Counted from the first letter of the stretch, positions 1-6,410 are shown. The stretch: DNA of 7,126 nucleotides from CAYXVB01 sp964467785 (GCA_964467785.1 CAYXVB010000184.1:1-7126), one strand, 5' to 3'. Program-made: numbers and translations. The notes: generated from the letters alone by a model not told the origin.

Positions 1-1
1 G

Positions 2-490
2 CACCGCGAAGCGCGCATTATCGCCTCGTGGGGCAAGAACGTGAACGTCAAGATCCCGATCACCAACACCCGGGGCGAATCGACGATCCCCCTCATCCGT
101 AAGTGCCTCGACGAGGGCATGAAGCTCAACGTGACCGCGCTCTTTACTCAAGAGCAGCTCAATGACTTGCGCGGTATCCTCAAGCCCCAGGACGACGTGA
201 TCGTCTCGATCTTCGCCGGCCGCATTGCGGACACGGGCGTGGATCCGATGCCGCTCATGCGCAAGGCCGTCCAGGACTTCAAGCACCTTTCGGGCTCTAA
301 GATTCTTTGGGCCTCGCCCCGCGAAGTTTTCAATGTATACCAGGCGGACGAAGCGGGCTGCCACATCATCACCTGCACGGACGACATCATCAGTAAGCTC
401 AAGCTCCGCGGCAAGTCGCTCGCCGACTACTCGCTCGACACGGTTAAAATGTTCTACGCCGACGCCACCAAGGCCGGCTTCAGGCTCTGA
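2..490 (+). CDS. Small transaldolase / fructose-6-phosphate aldolase-like protein, 3' part (5' end outside window)
   Basis: The frame is open from the left edge, beginning HREARIIASWGKN before the first in-frame GTG at 41, so the true start lies upstream; 162 residues are visible. Family members of about 210-240 residues would leave roughly 60 N-terminal residues missing. The stretch VNVKIPITNTRGE (visible residues 14-26) matches the strand carrying the Schiff-base lysine of class I transaldolases and of FSA (VVKVP there), so Lys17 of the fragment is the likely catalytic residue. NVTALFTQEQ, SIFAGRIADTG and KILWASPRE follow in the order expected for the TIM barrel. The enzyme should transfer or cleave a dihydroxyacetone unit of a ketose phosphate in the cytoplasm. 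It is followed 15 bp later by a SIS isomerase gene, which points to making a sugar phosphate for surface glycan rather than central metabolism. The exact substrate cannot be read from the sequence. Confidence 0.85.
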   Translation, partial: HREARIIASWGKNVNVKIPITNTRGESTIPLIRKCLDEGMKLNVTALFTQEQLNDLRGILKPQDDVIVSIFAGRIADTGVDPMPLMRKAVQDFKHLSGSKILWASPREVFNVYQADEAGCHIITCTDDIISKLKLRGKSLADYSLDTVKMFYADATKAGFRL

Positions 491-498
491 GAGGAAGG
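491..498 (+). promoter_or_regulatory. Ribosome binding site of the SIS gene
   Basis: GAGGAAGG sits 7 nt before the ATG at 506, immediately after the transaldolase stop. It supports ATG 506 (or the adjacent ATG 509) as the start, and co-transcription with the transaldolase gene. Confidence 0.65.
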
Positions 499-505
499 TC
501 CGATC

Positions 506-1123
506 ATGATGAACTATAAGACTCACGACAGCTTTTCGGCTCAATTCCTCAAAGAAAGCGTCGAGCTCATCGAAAAGCTCGACGTCGCCGAGATCGAGGC
601 GCTCGCTCAGGGGCTCGCGGCTTCGCGCGATAACGGCGGCCGCCTGTTTATCCTCGGCGTGGGCGGCTCGGCCGGTCACGCGGGCCACGCGGTCAATGAC
701 TTCCGCAAGATCTGTGGCTTTGAGGCTTACTCGCCGACGGACAACGTCTCCGAGCTCACGGCCCGCACCAACGACGAAGGTTGGGATACGACCTTTTCCG
801 AGTGGCTCAAGGGTTCGCGCATCGGTTTCAAGGACGCGGTCCTGATTTTCTCGGTCGGCGGCGGCAACCGCGAAAAGAACGTGTCAGTCAACCTGGTGCG
901 CGCGCTTGAGCTCGCCAAGGATGTCGGCGCCAAGGTCTTTGGCATCGTGGGCAAGGACGGCGGTTACACCAAGCAAGTCTCCAACGCCTGCGTGGTGATC
1001 CCGACGGTGTCGCAAGAGCGGATCACGCCGCACACCGAAGGCTTCTGCGCCGTCGTGTGGCACCTCCTGGTCAGTCACCCGGCCCTCAAGGTCAAGCAGA
1101 CCAAGTGGGAATCGACGAAGTAA
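506..1123 (+). CDS. SIS-domain sugar-phosphate isomerase, GmhA-like
   Basis: A 205-residue single SIS domain, close in length to GmhA (sedoheptulose-7-phosphate isomerase, about 192 residues). The phosphate-binding loop is GVGGSAGHAGH (residues 51-61), where GmhA has GNGGS; a second sugar-phosphate loop is FSVGGGNREKN (about 115-125). The C-terminal helix holds FCAVVWHLL (180-188), whose His186 falls where GmhA has its catalytic His180. At the position of the GmhA catalytic Glu65 this protein appears to have Asp65 (HAVNDF); that alignment is by eye against a remembered E. coli sequence. The expected role is cytoplasmic ketose-to-aldose phosphate isomerisation, perhaps of the product of the transaldolase encoded just upstream. 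The two genes form an operon with a 15-bp gap. Because residues in the active-site loop differ from true GmhA, a substrate other than sedoheptulose 7-phosphate is possible, so no gmhA symbol is given. Confidence 0.85.
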   Translation: MMNYKTHDSFSAQFLKESVELIEKLDVAEIEALAQGLAASRDNGGRLFILGVGGSAGHAGHAVNDFRKICGFEAYSPTDNVSELTARTNDEGWDTTFSEWLKGSRIGFKDAVLIFSVGGGNREKNVSVNLVRALELAKDVGAKVFGIVGKDGGYTKQVSNACVVIPTVSQERITPHTEGFCAVVWHLLVSHPALKVKQTKWESTK

Positions 1124-1165
1124 GCGGATTCATTCAGCGGTCTGGGGTGGGGCACTCGTTCATTT

Positions 1166-1181
1166 GTAACAGATTTGTTAC
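1166..1181. promoter_or_regulatory. Perfect 6-bp-arm palindrome, possible operator
   Basis: GTAACA-GATT-TGTTAC is a perfect inverted repeat with a 4-nt centre in an AT-rich patch of an otherwise GC-rich window. It overlaps the possible -35 element of the downstream gene, where a repressor or activator could bind. No regulator for it is encoded in the window. Confidence 0.35.
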
Positions 1182-1203
1182 CCATGGAAGAGTGGACTAG
1201 CCT
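1175..1203 (+). promoter_or_regulatory. Possible promoter of the DUF2142 gene
   Basis: TTGTTA at 1175-1180 (4 of 6 match to TTGACA) and TAGCCT at 1198-1203 (3 of 6 match to TATAAT) are 17 nt apart, and the gene starts about 70 nt downstream. The -10 match is weak, so the alternative is read-through from the SIS operon. Confidence 0.25.
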
Positions 1204-1274
1204 GTCACTGAACGAGATCTGGCTTCGAACCGAGTTTGCTGGCGCCACACCCGCAAGACGTGCGTGAGTCGATC

Positions 1275-2729
1275 ATGAACCTTTTCAGTCCCTTTCGATG
1301 GGCACAAGCCTTGGTGATGGCGTTTGTCGGGGTGGCGCTATTGCTAGCTTTTGCGATGCCGCCCTTTCAGGTCCCTGACGAGATCAATCATTGGGCCACG
1401 GCGGTGGTTCGGACGGAGAAGGCGCTCGGCCAAGTCAAAGGGCAGGAAGAGGTTTGCTCGACTTCGCTCGCCTTTTCGAAAGTCGTGAACGCGGAGCCGA
1501 TTCGCTTTCAATTCGAGCAAAAAGTCACGACCGGCGGCATTCAGAAGATGAGGGAAGCCCAGCCCCGGTGCGAGAAGGACGTGATTCAATACGGGAGCGT
1601 GCTGACTTATTTTCCCGTCGCGGTCTGGAGTCTTTTCGTCTCGGAACGCAATGTGAACGGCGAGAGCTCGGTTGCGCTCTTTTATCTCTCGCGATTGGGG
1701 TTCGGACTCTTGATCGCCGGGCTGCTGTTTCGGCTACTGGCGATTTCCGGGGTTGAGCTGCATGAGAGGAAGCTTGCGACTCTCTCGATCTTCGCGTTCG
1801 CGCTCTCGCCCTTGTTTGTCCAGCAGAGCATCGGGATCTCGGCGGATGGCGTGGTCAATGCGTTTGCCTTGAGCCTAGCCATCTTGATGATCGCGGGCCA
1901 TCGCCTGCGGCGAGGGGATTGGATCGCCGCTTTTGCGCTGGGGGTGATCGCGGCGACGAGCAAACCGGTGATCGCGCCGTTAGGGGTGTTGGTACCGATC
2001 CTCTTTTATTCCCAAAAAGAGCGCCGCAATCGCAAGGATCTCCAGTGGGCCATCGCCCTCGCGGTGGCGGTGGCGGGAGTGAGTGTTCTTTACTTCTTCA
2101 AGCAGTTTGGGTTTTCAAAGATTGATGACCCGTATCAGGCGCTGTCGGGTGTGAGCTCGAGGGATCAGTTGCAGTTTGTTCTGGCCCATCCTGGCGTGGC
2201 GATCCGGGCGTTGGGTACTCAAGTCCTCCGGGTCCTGAGTATCGATGAATGGGTCGGGCCTTTGGGCTGGCTGGATACGGGAGTGCATAAGCTCAGCTTT
2301 GCCATCTGGAAGACGCTCTTTTTAGCGGCTCTGGCGATTGATTTTGGCGGGTCATTACTTCGAATTCGACCGGCATTTTTTCGGTCCCGCGAGGCCTGGG
2401 TTTTGGCCCTTGGGAGTCTCGCGATCTTATCGTCCTTGTTTGCCACGGTGCTGGCGCTTTATCTCGGATTTACTCCGGTAGGCAGTGGAGTCGTGGGCGG
2501 CGTTCAAATTCGTTATTTTTTCCCGCAAATCATCGTGTTTTTGGGATTGGCGCACGCGTTGCGGAGCCGGGCCGATGCTCCGCCGGCGCTGGTGGGCACG
2601 GGACCGCGTCTCTTGCAGGGTCTCCTGCAGCAGCAGGCGGCTCGAAAGCTGCTTCTGGCCTTTGCGGTTGGGATCGCGATGATCTATCTGGTGACTCTCT
2701 ATCTGAGTTTAGCGGTGAGGTACTGGTAA
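1275..2729 (+). CDS. DUF2142 family polytopic membrane protein (GT-C-like), surface polysaccharide
   Basis: A 484-residue integral membrane protein. After TM1 (about 10-28) comes PPFQVPDEINHW (29-40), the acidic signature at the start of the first periplasmic loop in DUF2142 proteins. Other family-like marks are SADGVVNAFA (189-198), GPLGWLDTG (328-336) and the late motif GVQIRYFFPQ (409-418), usually written vqGRYflP in the family. Hydrophobic stretches suggest about 10-11 membrane segments, the last at about 458-480 ending in RYW. DUF2142 proteins occur in polysaccharide clusters and resemble GT-C transferases using lipid-linked sugars, but their reaction is not established. ATG 1275 is chosen because hydrophobic sequence begins soon after it; an in-frame TTG at 1236 would add 13 polar residues, and neither start has a strong ribosome binding site. 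The stop lies 6 bp from the end of the convergent GT4 gene. Confidence 0.8.
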   Translation: MNLFSPFRWAQALVMAFVGVALLLAFAMPPFQVPDEINHWATAVVRTEKALGQVKGQEEVCSTSLAFSKVVNAEPIRFQFEQKVTTGGIQKMREAQPRCEKDVIQYGSVLTYFPVAVWSLFVSERNVNGESSVALFYLSRLGFGLLIAGLLFRLLAISGVELHERKLATLSIFAFALSPLFVQQSIGISADGVVNAFALSLAILMIAGHRLRRGDWIAAFALGVIAATSKPVIAPLGVLVPILFYSQKERRNRKDLQWAIALAVAVAGVSVLYFFKQFGFSKIDDPYQALSGVSSRDQLQFVLAHPGVAIRALGTQVLRVLSIDEWVGPLGWLDTGVHKLSFAIWKTLFLAALAIDFGGSLLRIRPAFFRSREAWVLALGSLAILSSLFATVLALYLGFTPVGSGVVGGVQIRYFFPQIIVFLGLAHALRSRADAPPALVGTGPRLLQGLLQQQAARKLLLAFAVGIAMIYLVTLYLSLAVRYW

Positions 2730-2735
2730 CTGAGG

Positions 2736-3899
2736 TCAACCTTGCAAATCAGGGTGCAAATCAGGGAATGAGACTCCCGAATTGCAACCTTTGACGAGCG
2801 TCTCTGCCCAGTCCTCGGGTCGATCACTTACTTGAAGGAGCTCTTGCCGGCTTTGCTCCGGTGCGATTCGCTCCACGGCCGCCGAGTTGGCGATCACGGG
2901 CACGCCACTCTCCAATGCTTCGAGCAGTTTGATCCGCACACCCGAGCCGGTGAGATGAGGCACGAGGAGCACGCCGATTTGCGCCCACCACTGCTCGAGA
3001 TCAGGGACAAATCCTAAAAACCGCACGAACGGATAGGGACGCGCCAGCTCTTTGAGCCAATCGGGCGCGCCGCGGCCGACAACTTCGATGGAGCCTTTGA
3101 AGTTTTGCCGGGCAAGGAGGGGGCAGACTTCGCGCAGGATCCACTCGACGCTCGCCTGGTTGGGGGGGAAATCCAGGCCGCCCACGATGCCGGCGATATA
3201 GGGCTGCGAGGCCTGCGAGGCAGGTAAGTCCAGCGAACTTTGGCGACGAGCGCGGCGCGCGGCCATGAGGGCCGGGTCAAAGGTGGGAGGCACAAACTTG
3301 AGTTTCGCATATCCACCGGCGCCGTGCCCGGGATGCCGCTCTTCGTAATGCGCTTGATCCAGTGGGCTGACAAACCACAGCTCGTCGGCCAGCGAAGCGA
3401 GGGCGCGTTCATGGCGCCAAAGTTTGCGTGCGTTGACGAGCTGCACGGGGTTGCGGGCGGCGCGCTGCTCGAAGAGCTCGCTTTCGAGATTGTGAAAGTG
3501 CACGACCGTGTGCTTTTCCGTGCGCCCGCACTTGAGCCAGGCGTAGGCAAAGCTGTAATGATAGATGCCGAGATCCGCTTGGCCGAGTCGACCGCGGAAG
3601 TCGAGCTCTGGCGCGTAATAAAGAAGTTCCGGCGAGGCCAGTCGCGAGATGAGAGAGCGCAAAAAACGCAGCGACCGATGATCGCGGCGGAGGCCTTGGT
3701 TTTCGATCAGGCTGATGATCTTTAGGCCCGGGGTGCGCCCGAGCACGGGTGAGCCCTTGGGGTCCGAATTGCTTTTCCAAACGACCAGCTCGACTTCATG
3801 GCCCTCTTCGAGCAGCCTTCGAATCTGGTCGTGGATCACCTGAAACGCGCCCTCGGTCACGGGGTAGGGGACATAGGGAGAATAGACGCGGACCTTCAT
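2736..3899 (-). CDS. GT4-type (GT-B fold) glycosyltransferase
   Basis: A 387-residue cytoplasmic glycosyltransferase, normal length for the family. The N-terminal acceptor domain opens with MKVRVYSPYVPYPVTEGAF and HDQIRRLLEEGHEVELV, and contains HFHNLESELFEQRA (134-147), a common GT4 pattern. The C-terminal nucleotide-sugar domain has AGIVGGLDFPPN (236-247), VVGRGAP (273-279), FLGFVPDLEQWW (294-305) and VPHLTGSGVRIKLLEALESG (313-332), the classic donor-binding segment. It should add a sugar from an NDP-sugar to a lipid-linked glycan; the sugar is not predictable. It is the last gene of the hipB-hipA-GT2-GT4 operon, and its ATG overlaps the GT2 stop as ATGA (3899-3896). A modest Shine-Dalgarno-like AAGG lies 9 nt before the ATG. 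Two in-frame tandem duplications occur, one at its linker (ASQASQ) and one at its C-terminus (PDLHPDLQG). Confidence 0.9.
   Translation of the reverse strand: MKVRVYSPYVPYPVTEGAFQVIHDQIRRLLEEGHEVELVVWKSNSDPKGSPVLGRTPGLKIISLIENQGLRRDHRSLRFLRSLISRLASPELLYYAPELDFRGRLGQADLGIYHYSFAYAWLKCGRTEKHTVVHFHNLESELFEQRAARNPVQLVNARKLWRHERALASLADELWFVSPLDQAHYEERHPGHGAGGYAKLKFVPPTFDPALMAARRARRQSSLDLPASQASQPYIAGIVGGLDFPPNQASVEWILREVCPLLARQNFKGSIEVVGRGAPDWLKELARPYPFVRFLGFVPDLEQWWAQIGVLLVPHLTGSGVRIKLLEALESGVPVIANSAAVERIAPEQSRQELLQVSDRPEDWAETLVKGCNSGVSFPDLHPDLQG
2743..2766. repeat. Perfect 12-bp tandem duplication at the GT4 C-terminus
   Basis: TGCAAATCAGGG occurs twice head to tail (2743-2754 and 2755-2766). It adds four codons in frame, giving PDLH-PDLQ just before the GT4 stop. 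This is what replication slippage leaves; it lies in a tail that can probably tolerate length change. Confidence 0.85.
3204..3221. repeat. Perfect 9-bp tandem duplication inside the GT4 gene
   Basis: CTGCGAGGC occurs twice in a row (3204-3212, 3213-3221), encoding ASQ-ASQ at about residues 227-232, in the linker before the C-terminal Rossmann-like domain. It preserves the frame and sits where length change should be harmless. Confidence 0.85.
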
Positions 3900-4858
3900 G
3901 CGGGATCGCCTTTTTTGGATTCTTGGCGCGGACCAAAGAGTCGGACCTCGGCGGGGGTTTGGGGGGAGCGAAGAAACGCGAAGCTATCACCAAGGCCCGC
4001 CAATACGCAGCCGACCCGTTCGCGAAAAACGCGCCAACTGGGCACACGCCGAAGCGGGAGTATCAGCTCCTTGAAGGCCACGAAGAGAAGCCGAGGAAAC
4101 TGCAGCCAGGCAGGGATGCCAAAGTTATTGCGCCAAAAGTAGAGGTTGTTCCGCGCAAAATAAAAAGCGAAGTGACGGGCGGGGATTTTGTCCTCGAGGC
4201 TTTTGACTTGGTGATAGGCGCGAGCTTGAGGGACGACCCGGAGGTCCCAGCCCGCTTTTTGAAGTCGCACGCAGAGCTCCGTCTCTTCGTAATACATCCG
4301 GTAACGCGCCGGAAGGCCGCCGACTTCTTGATAAGCCTGGGCACGAACCAGGATCGAGGAACCTGGAATGTAGGACCAGCGCGGGAGCGCGCCCCCTTGT
4401 GGCCAGGGGGTCATCGCCGTGGCCCCAAGCCAGGGCGAGATCACTCCGCGCGCGCCCCAGATGCGCGGACCTTTGCCGAGCAGTACGGTCGGCCCCACCG
4501 CGCCGGCGCGCGGGTGAGTCTCAAGCTCCTGGAGCAGGAGTGATAGCGTGTCGGGCTCAATCTCGAGATCGGAATTCAAGAACCAATAGGCGTCAGCGGC
4601 GATCGCTGATGCATGTAGGGCGCCGAGGATGCCGCCGGCATACCCTTCGTTGTCCTTGAGGCGAAGCAGCCGCACTCCGGCTTGTGTTTGCGCCGGACTG
4701 AGCAAGACGGGCTCGGCGTTGCCGTTATCGACGTGGAGCACGGTGATCGTCACGCCGGGCGCATGAGAGGCCGCGAGCTGAAGGGTCAGCCGCTCGGCTT
4801 CGGCGTGGGTGCGAAAGTCGATGACGAGAGCCAGGACGTGCCGCAAGACAGGAGTCAT
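3896..4858 (-). CDS. GT2 family glycosyltransferase, rhamnosyltransferase-like
   Basis: A 320-residue GT-A fold transferase. In order: HVDNGN (42-47), the nucleotide-binding strand; DNEGYAGGILGALHAS (69-84), the usual NxGfaxG motif; FLNSDLEIEPD (93-103), carrying the metal-binding DxD-like segment (SDLE); GSSILVRAQAYQEVGG (166-181); and MYYEETELCVRLQKAGW (188-204), the acceptor/catalytic-base region, where family members usually have ED.DLC.R. The C-terminal part (about 225-275) is aromatic and basic with LLFVAFKELILPLRR, probably lying on the inner membrane. This layout is common in rhamnosyltransferases of O-antigen clusters, but the donor is not proven. Its ATG overlaps the hipA stop (ATGA, 4858-4855) and its stop overlaps the GT4 ATG. 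No good Shine-Dalgarno precedes the start, so translation probably depends on ribosomes ending hipA. Confidence 0.9.
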   Translation of the reverse strand: MTPVLRHVLALVIDFRTHAEAERLTLQLAASHAPGVTITVLHVDNGNAEPVLLSPAQTQAGVRLLRLKDNEGYAGGILGALHASAIAADAYWFLNSDLEIEPDTLSLLLQELETHPRAGAVGPTVLLGKGPRIWGARGVISPWLGATAMTPWPQGGALPRWSYIPGSSILVRAQAYQEVGGLPARYRMYYEETELCVRLQKAGWDLRVVPQARAYHQVKSLEDKIPARHFAFYFARNNLYFWRNNFGIPAWLQFPRLLFVAFKELILPLRRVPSWRVFRERVGCVLAGLGDSFAFLRSPQTPAEVRLFGPRQESKKGDPA

Positions 4859-6147
4859 GAGCTTTTAGTCTTGCCAGCTCGGGGGCGGGCGCGCAACTGA
4901 CTGAGGAGTTTTTTGGATCGCTTTTGGGCGAGGGAGGCGATTTCTAGGAGAATGGGGTGTCCCCAGCCGTGGGTTTCCATCTCCTGAAGCGTGATCCTCG
5001 CGGCTTCTGGAAGTACTTCGGCCATTTTCATGGCGGTTTCAAAAAAATATTTGGGCGTGATCTCGATGGAACGGGCAAAGCGCTCCCAGTGCCGAGCCTG
5101 AATCCAGTCAGGTCGACCTTCTCCTCCGATTTTCATGGCGAGATTTCGAGTCAGCCCGGGATAGACCCAGGTCGACATCAGGTCGTAAAACGGGGCAAGT
5201 CGGACCGAACCGCGCGAGTGAATCAGGAGCGAAATATTTTTAGCGTGGGCGTCCATGTTGCCGATCAAGAAATTGAAAATCACCCAACGAAGCAGCTCCT
5301 TTCGATCGAGCGCGGCATGGTCGCTGACCTCCGTCAGGCGCTCGAAACAGTTTTGGAGCGTCGGTCCTCCTTCGGATTCATATTTTGAATCGGGAAGGAC
5401 TCCCAGGGCTTGGCAGAAGTCTTCTTGATGAATTCGTGCCGGAGTTCGGCGCCCGGAAACAGCCGCTCGATCGTAGCGTTTGACCTTGTAGAGCGGTTGC
5501 GTTGGTGTTTGGAGAATCGAGGCTTCGGAAACGTTCATGCCCAGGGCGGAGGCGAGACGCATGCAGTAGACTTCGTTTTGAACAGTTCCTTCGAAATCCG
5601 GGATGGCAGGCTTGATGATGTGTGAGCTTGCCGCGAATCCCAAAGGTAGGTAATGAGCCTCGCCTTGTTCGAGGAGCGTGATTTTGGCTTGCGCGCCGGC
5701 GAGGGAGAGTCTTGCGCCTTCGCCGCCGAGAAGGAGCGGGCGCCTGGACATGTTTTGAATCAGGGCGTCCAGCTCCTTTCCGGTGATGCGCCGATATCTT
5801 TCATCCTCGAGATCGGGAAGCTGGGATTCGGGCCAAACGGAAATGGCGCCTGCGCACTCGCCGCCGATGGCCTCGAGGAGTTTGTAGTCGTTCCGCTCGG
5901 AAGTCCCAAAGATCGCGGCAATGGCCTGGCGGATCTGGGATTCCGGAAGAAGATTGGCGAAGAAGGCTCGGGCCTCGTCGTTCAAGTAGGGGGACTCGCG
6001 CAAAGGAAGCATCAGCGAAATAGGTAAGGGGTGCGCCGAACGTAACCAGGATTCTTCGTATTGAAAAACAAAGCGACGTTGAGGATCCAGTCGCAGATTG
6101 CCGACGAGCGAGCGGTCTAGATAGACTGCGAGACTGGCTGCACTCAT
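4855..6147 (-). CDS. hipA: HipA-family serine/threonine kinase toxin
   Basis: A 430-residue protein, near the 440 of E. coli HipA. The N-terminal HipA subdomain covers about 5-105 (LAVYLDRSLVGNLRLD, SLMLPLRESPY, FFANLLPES, GGECAGAISVWP). The kinase core starts with ARLSLAGAQAKI (145-156); Ser148 matches E. coli Ser150, the inactivating autophosphorylation site. HIIKP (176-180) gives the ATP-binding Lys179; QEDFCQALGV and KYESEGGP follow; IGNMDAHAKN (295-304) holds the catalytic Asp299 and metal-binding Asn304; FYDLMS (320-325) holds Asp322 of the DFG-like position. All key residues are present, so it should be an active kinase. In E. coli, HipA phosphorylates glutamyl-tRNA synthetase GltX and drives growth arrest; the target here is unknown. 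ATG 6147 is chosen because it overlaps the hipB stop as ATGA; an upstream in-frame ATG at 6216 would add 23 residues lying inside hipB. The stop overlaps the GT2 start. Confidence 0.92.
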   Translation of the reverse strand: MSAASLAVYLDRSLVGNLRLDPQRRFVFQYEESWLRSAHPLPISLMLPLRESPYLNDEARAFFANLLPESQIRQAIAAIFGTSERNDYKLLEAIGGECAGAISVWPESQLPDLEDERYRRITGKELDALIQNMSRRPLLLGGEGARLSLAGAQAKITLLEQGEAHYLPLGFAASSHIIKPAIPDFEGTVQNEVYCMRLASALGMNVSEASILQTPTQPLYKVKRYDRAAVSGRRTPARIHQEDFCQALGVLPDSKYESEGGPTLQNCFERLTEVSDHAALDRKELLRWVIFNFLIGNMDAHAKNISLLIHSRGSVRLAPFYDLMSTWVYPGLTRNLAMKIGGEGRPDWIQARHWERFARSIEITPKYFFETAMKMAEVLPEAARITLQEMETHGWGHPILLEIASLAQKRSKKLLSQLRARPRAGKTKSS

Positions 6148-6407
6148 CGCGGGGATCGCTCTTTGGTGTGGTGACTCGGGTTCAAGAGCAGGTTTTTGCG
6201 GCTCACGGTCAAGCACAGTCCGTATCCGTTCAGCACTTGCAGGACCTTTCCTATTTGAGACGTCGGCTTTCCCGCTTCAAGCTCGATGAGAAACCGCGGC
6301 CCGACATTGCAGAGGCCCGCCGCCTCTTCCTGGGTAAGAGCCATTTCTTTGCGTAGCGCTTTGAGTAAAGCACCCAGCGTTTTGGGGTCGGATACGATGG
6401 ATTTCAT
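6144..6407 (-). CDS. hipB: HipB-family XRE antitoxin and operon repressor
   Basis: An 87-residue protein, the size of E. coli HipB (88). An XRE/Cro helix-turn-helix spans about residues 10-62: LGALLKALRKEMALTQEEAA then GLCNVGPRFLIELEAGKPT, with the TQEEAA...V...FL.ELE.GK pattern of this family; GLCLTVSRK (63-71) fits the C-terminal strand that dimerises in HipB. It should bind and neutralise HipA and repress its operon. The reading frame stays open to 6578, but ATG 6407 is preferred: the XRE domain starts right after it, the extension has no recognisable domain and would run across all three operators, and GGGAAG lies 7 nt ahead of the ATG. Its stop overlaps the hipA ATG (ATGA at 6147-6144). 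Three palindromes upstream are the probable binding sites. Confidence 0.92.
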   Translation of the reverse strand: MKSIVSDPKTLGALLKALRKEMALTQEEAAGLCNVGPRFLIELEAGKPTSQIGKVLQVLNGYGLCLTVSRKNLLLNPSHHTKERSPR

Positions 6408-6410
6408 GAC

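Larger units (their letters stand above)
1155..1216. repeat. Outer inverted repeat in the gap before the DUF2142 gene
   Basis: CTCGTTCA at 1155-1162 and its exact complement TGAACGAG at 1209-1216 form 8-bp arms separated by 46 nt. It encloses the shorter palindrome at 1166-1181. There is no T-run after it, so it does not look like an intrinsic terminator for the SIS gene. It could be a paired protein-binding site or chance. Confidence 0.35.

Noticed and set aside
1236..1274. TTG start at 1236 for the DUF2142 gene
   Set aside because: It adds 13 polar residues before the first membrane segment with no family match; ATG 1275 is more natural, though neither start has a strong ribosome binding site.
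3240..3725. Open frame of 161 codons on the plus strand
   Set aside because: Antisense to the well-supported GT4 gene, with no recognisable domain and no ribosome binding site that I can see.
3749..4543. Long open frame of 264 codons on the plus strand
   Set aside because: It lies antisense to the GT4 and GT2 genes, both of which carry clear family motifs; its translation is rich in Arg, Gly and Pro with no domain, as expected for a shadow in GC-rich DNA.
5390..5820. Two TCGGGAAG half-sites inside hipA (5390-5397 and 5813-5820) resembling the HipB boxes
   Set aside because: Neither has the matching left arm, so they are not palindromic operators; both fall in coding sequence and are probably chance.
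4957..6027. Plus-strand open frames of 71-143 codons opposite hipA
   Set aside because: They mirror the hipA codons; hipA has every kinase motif in the other strand, and none of the three shows a domain.
6148..6216. 23-residue N-terminal extension of HipA
   Set aside because: It lies wholly inside hipB; ATG 6147 gives the ATGA overlap seen at the other two junctions and a normal HipA length.
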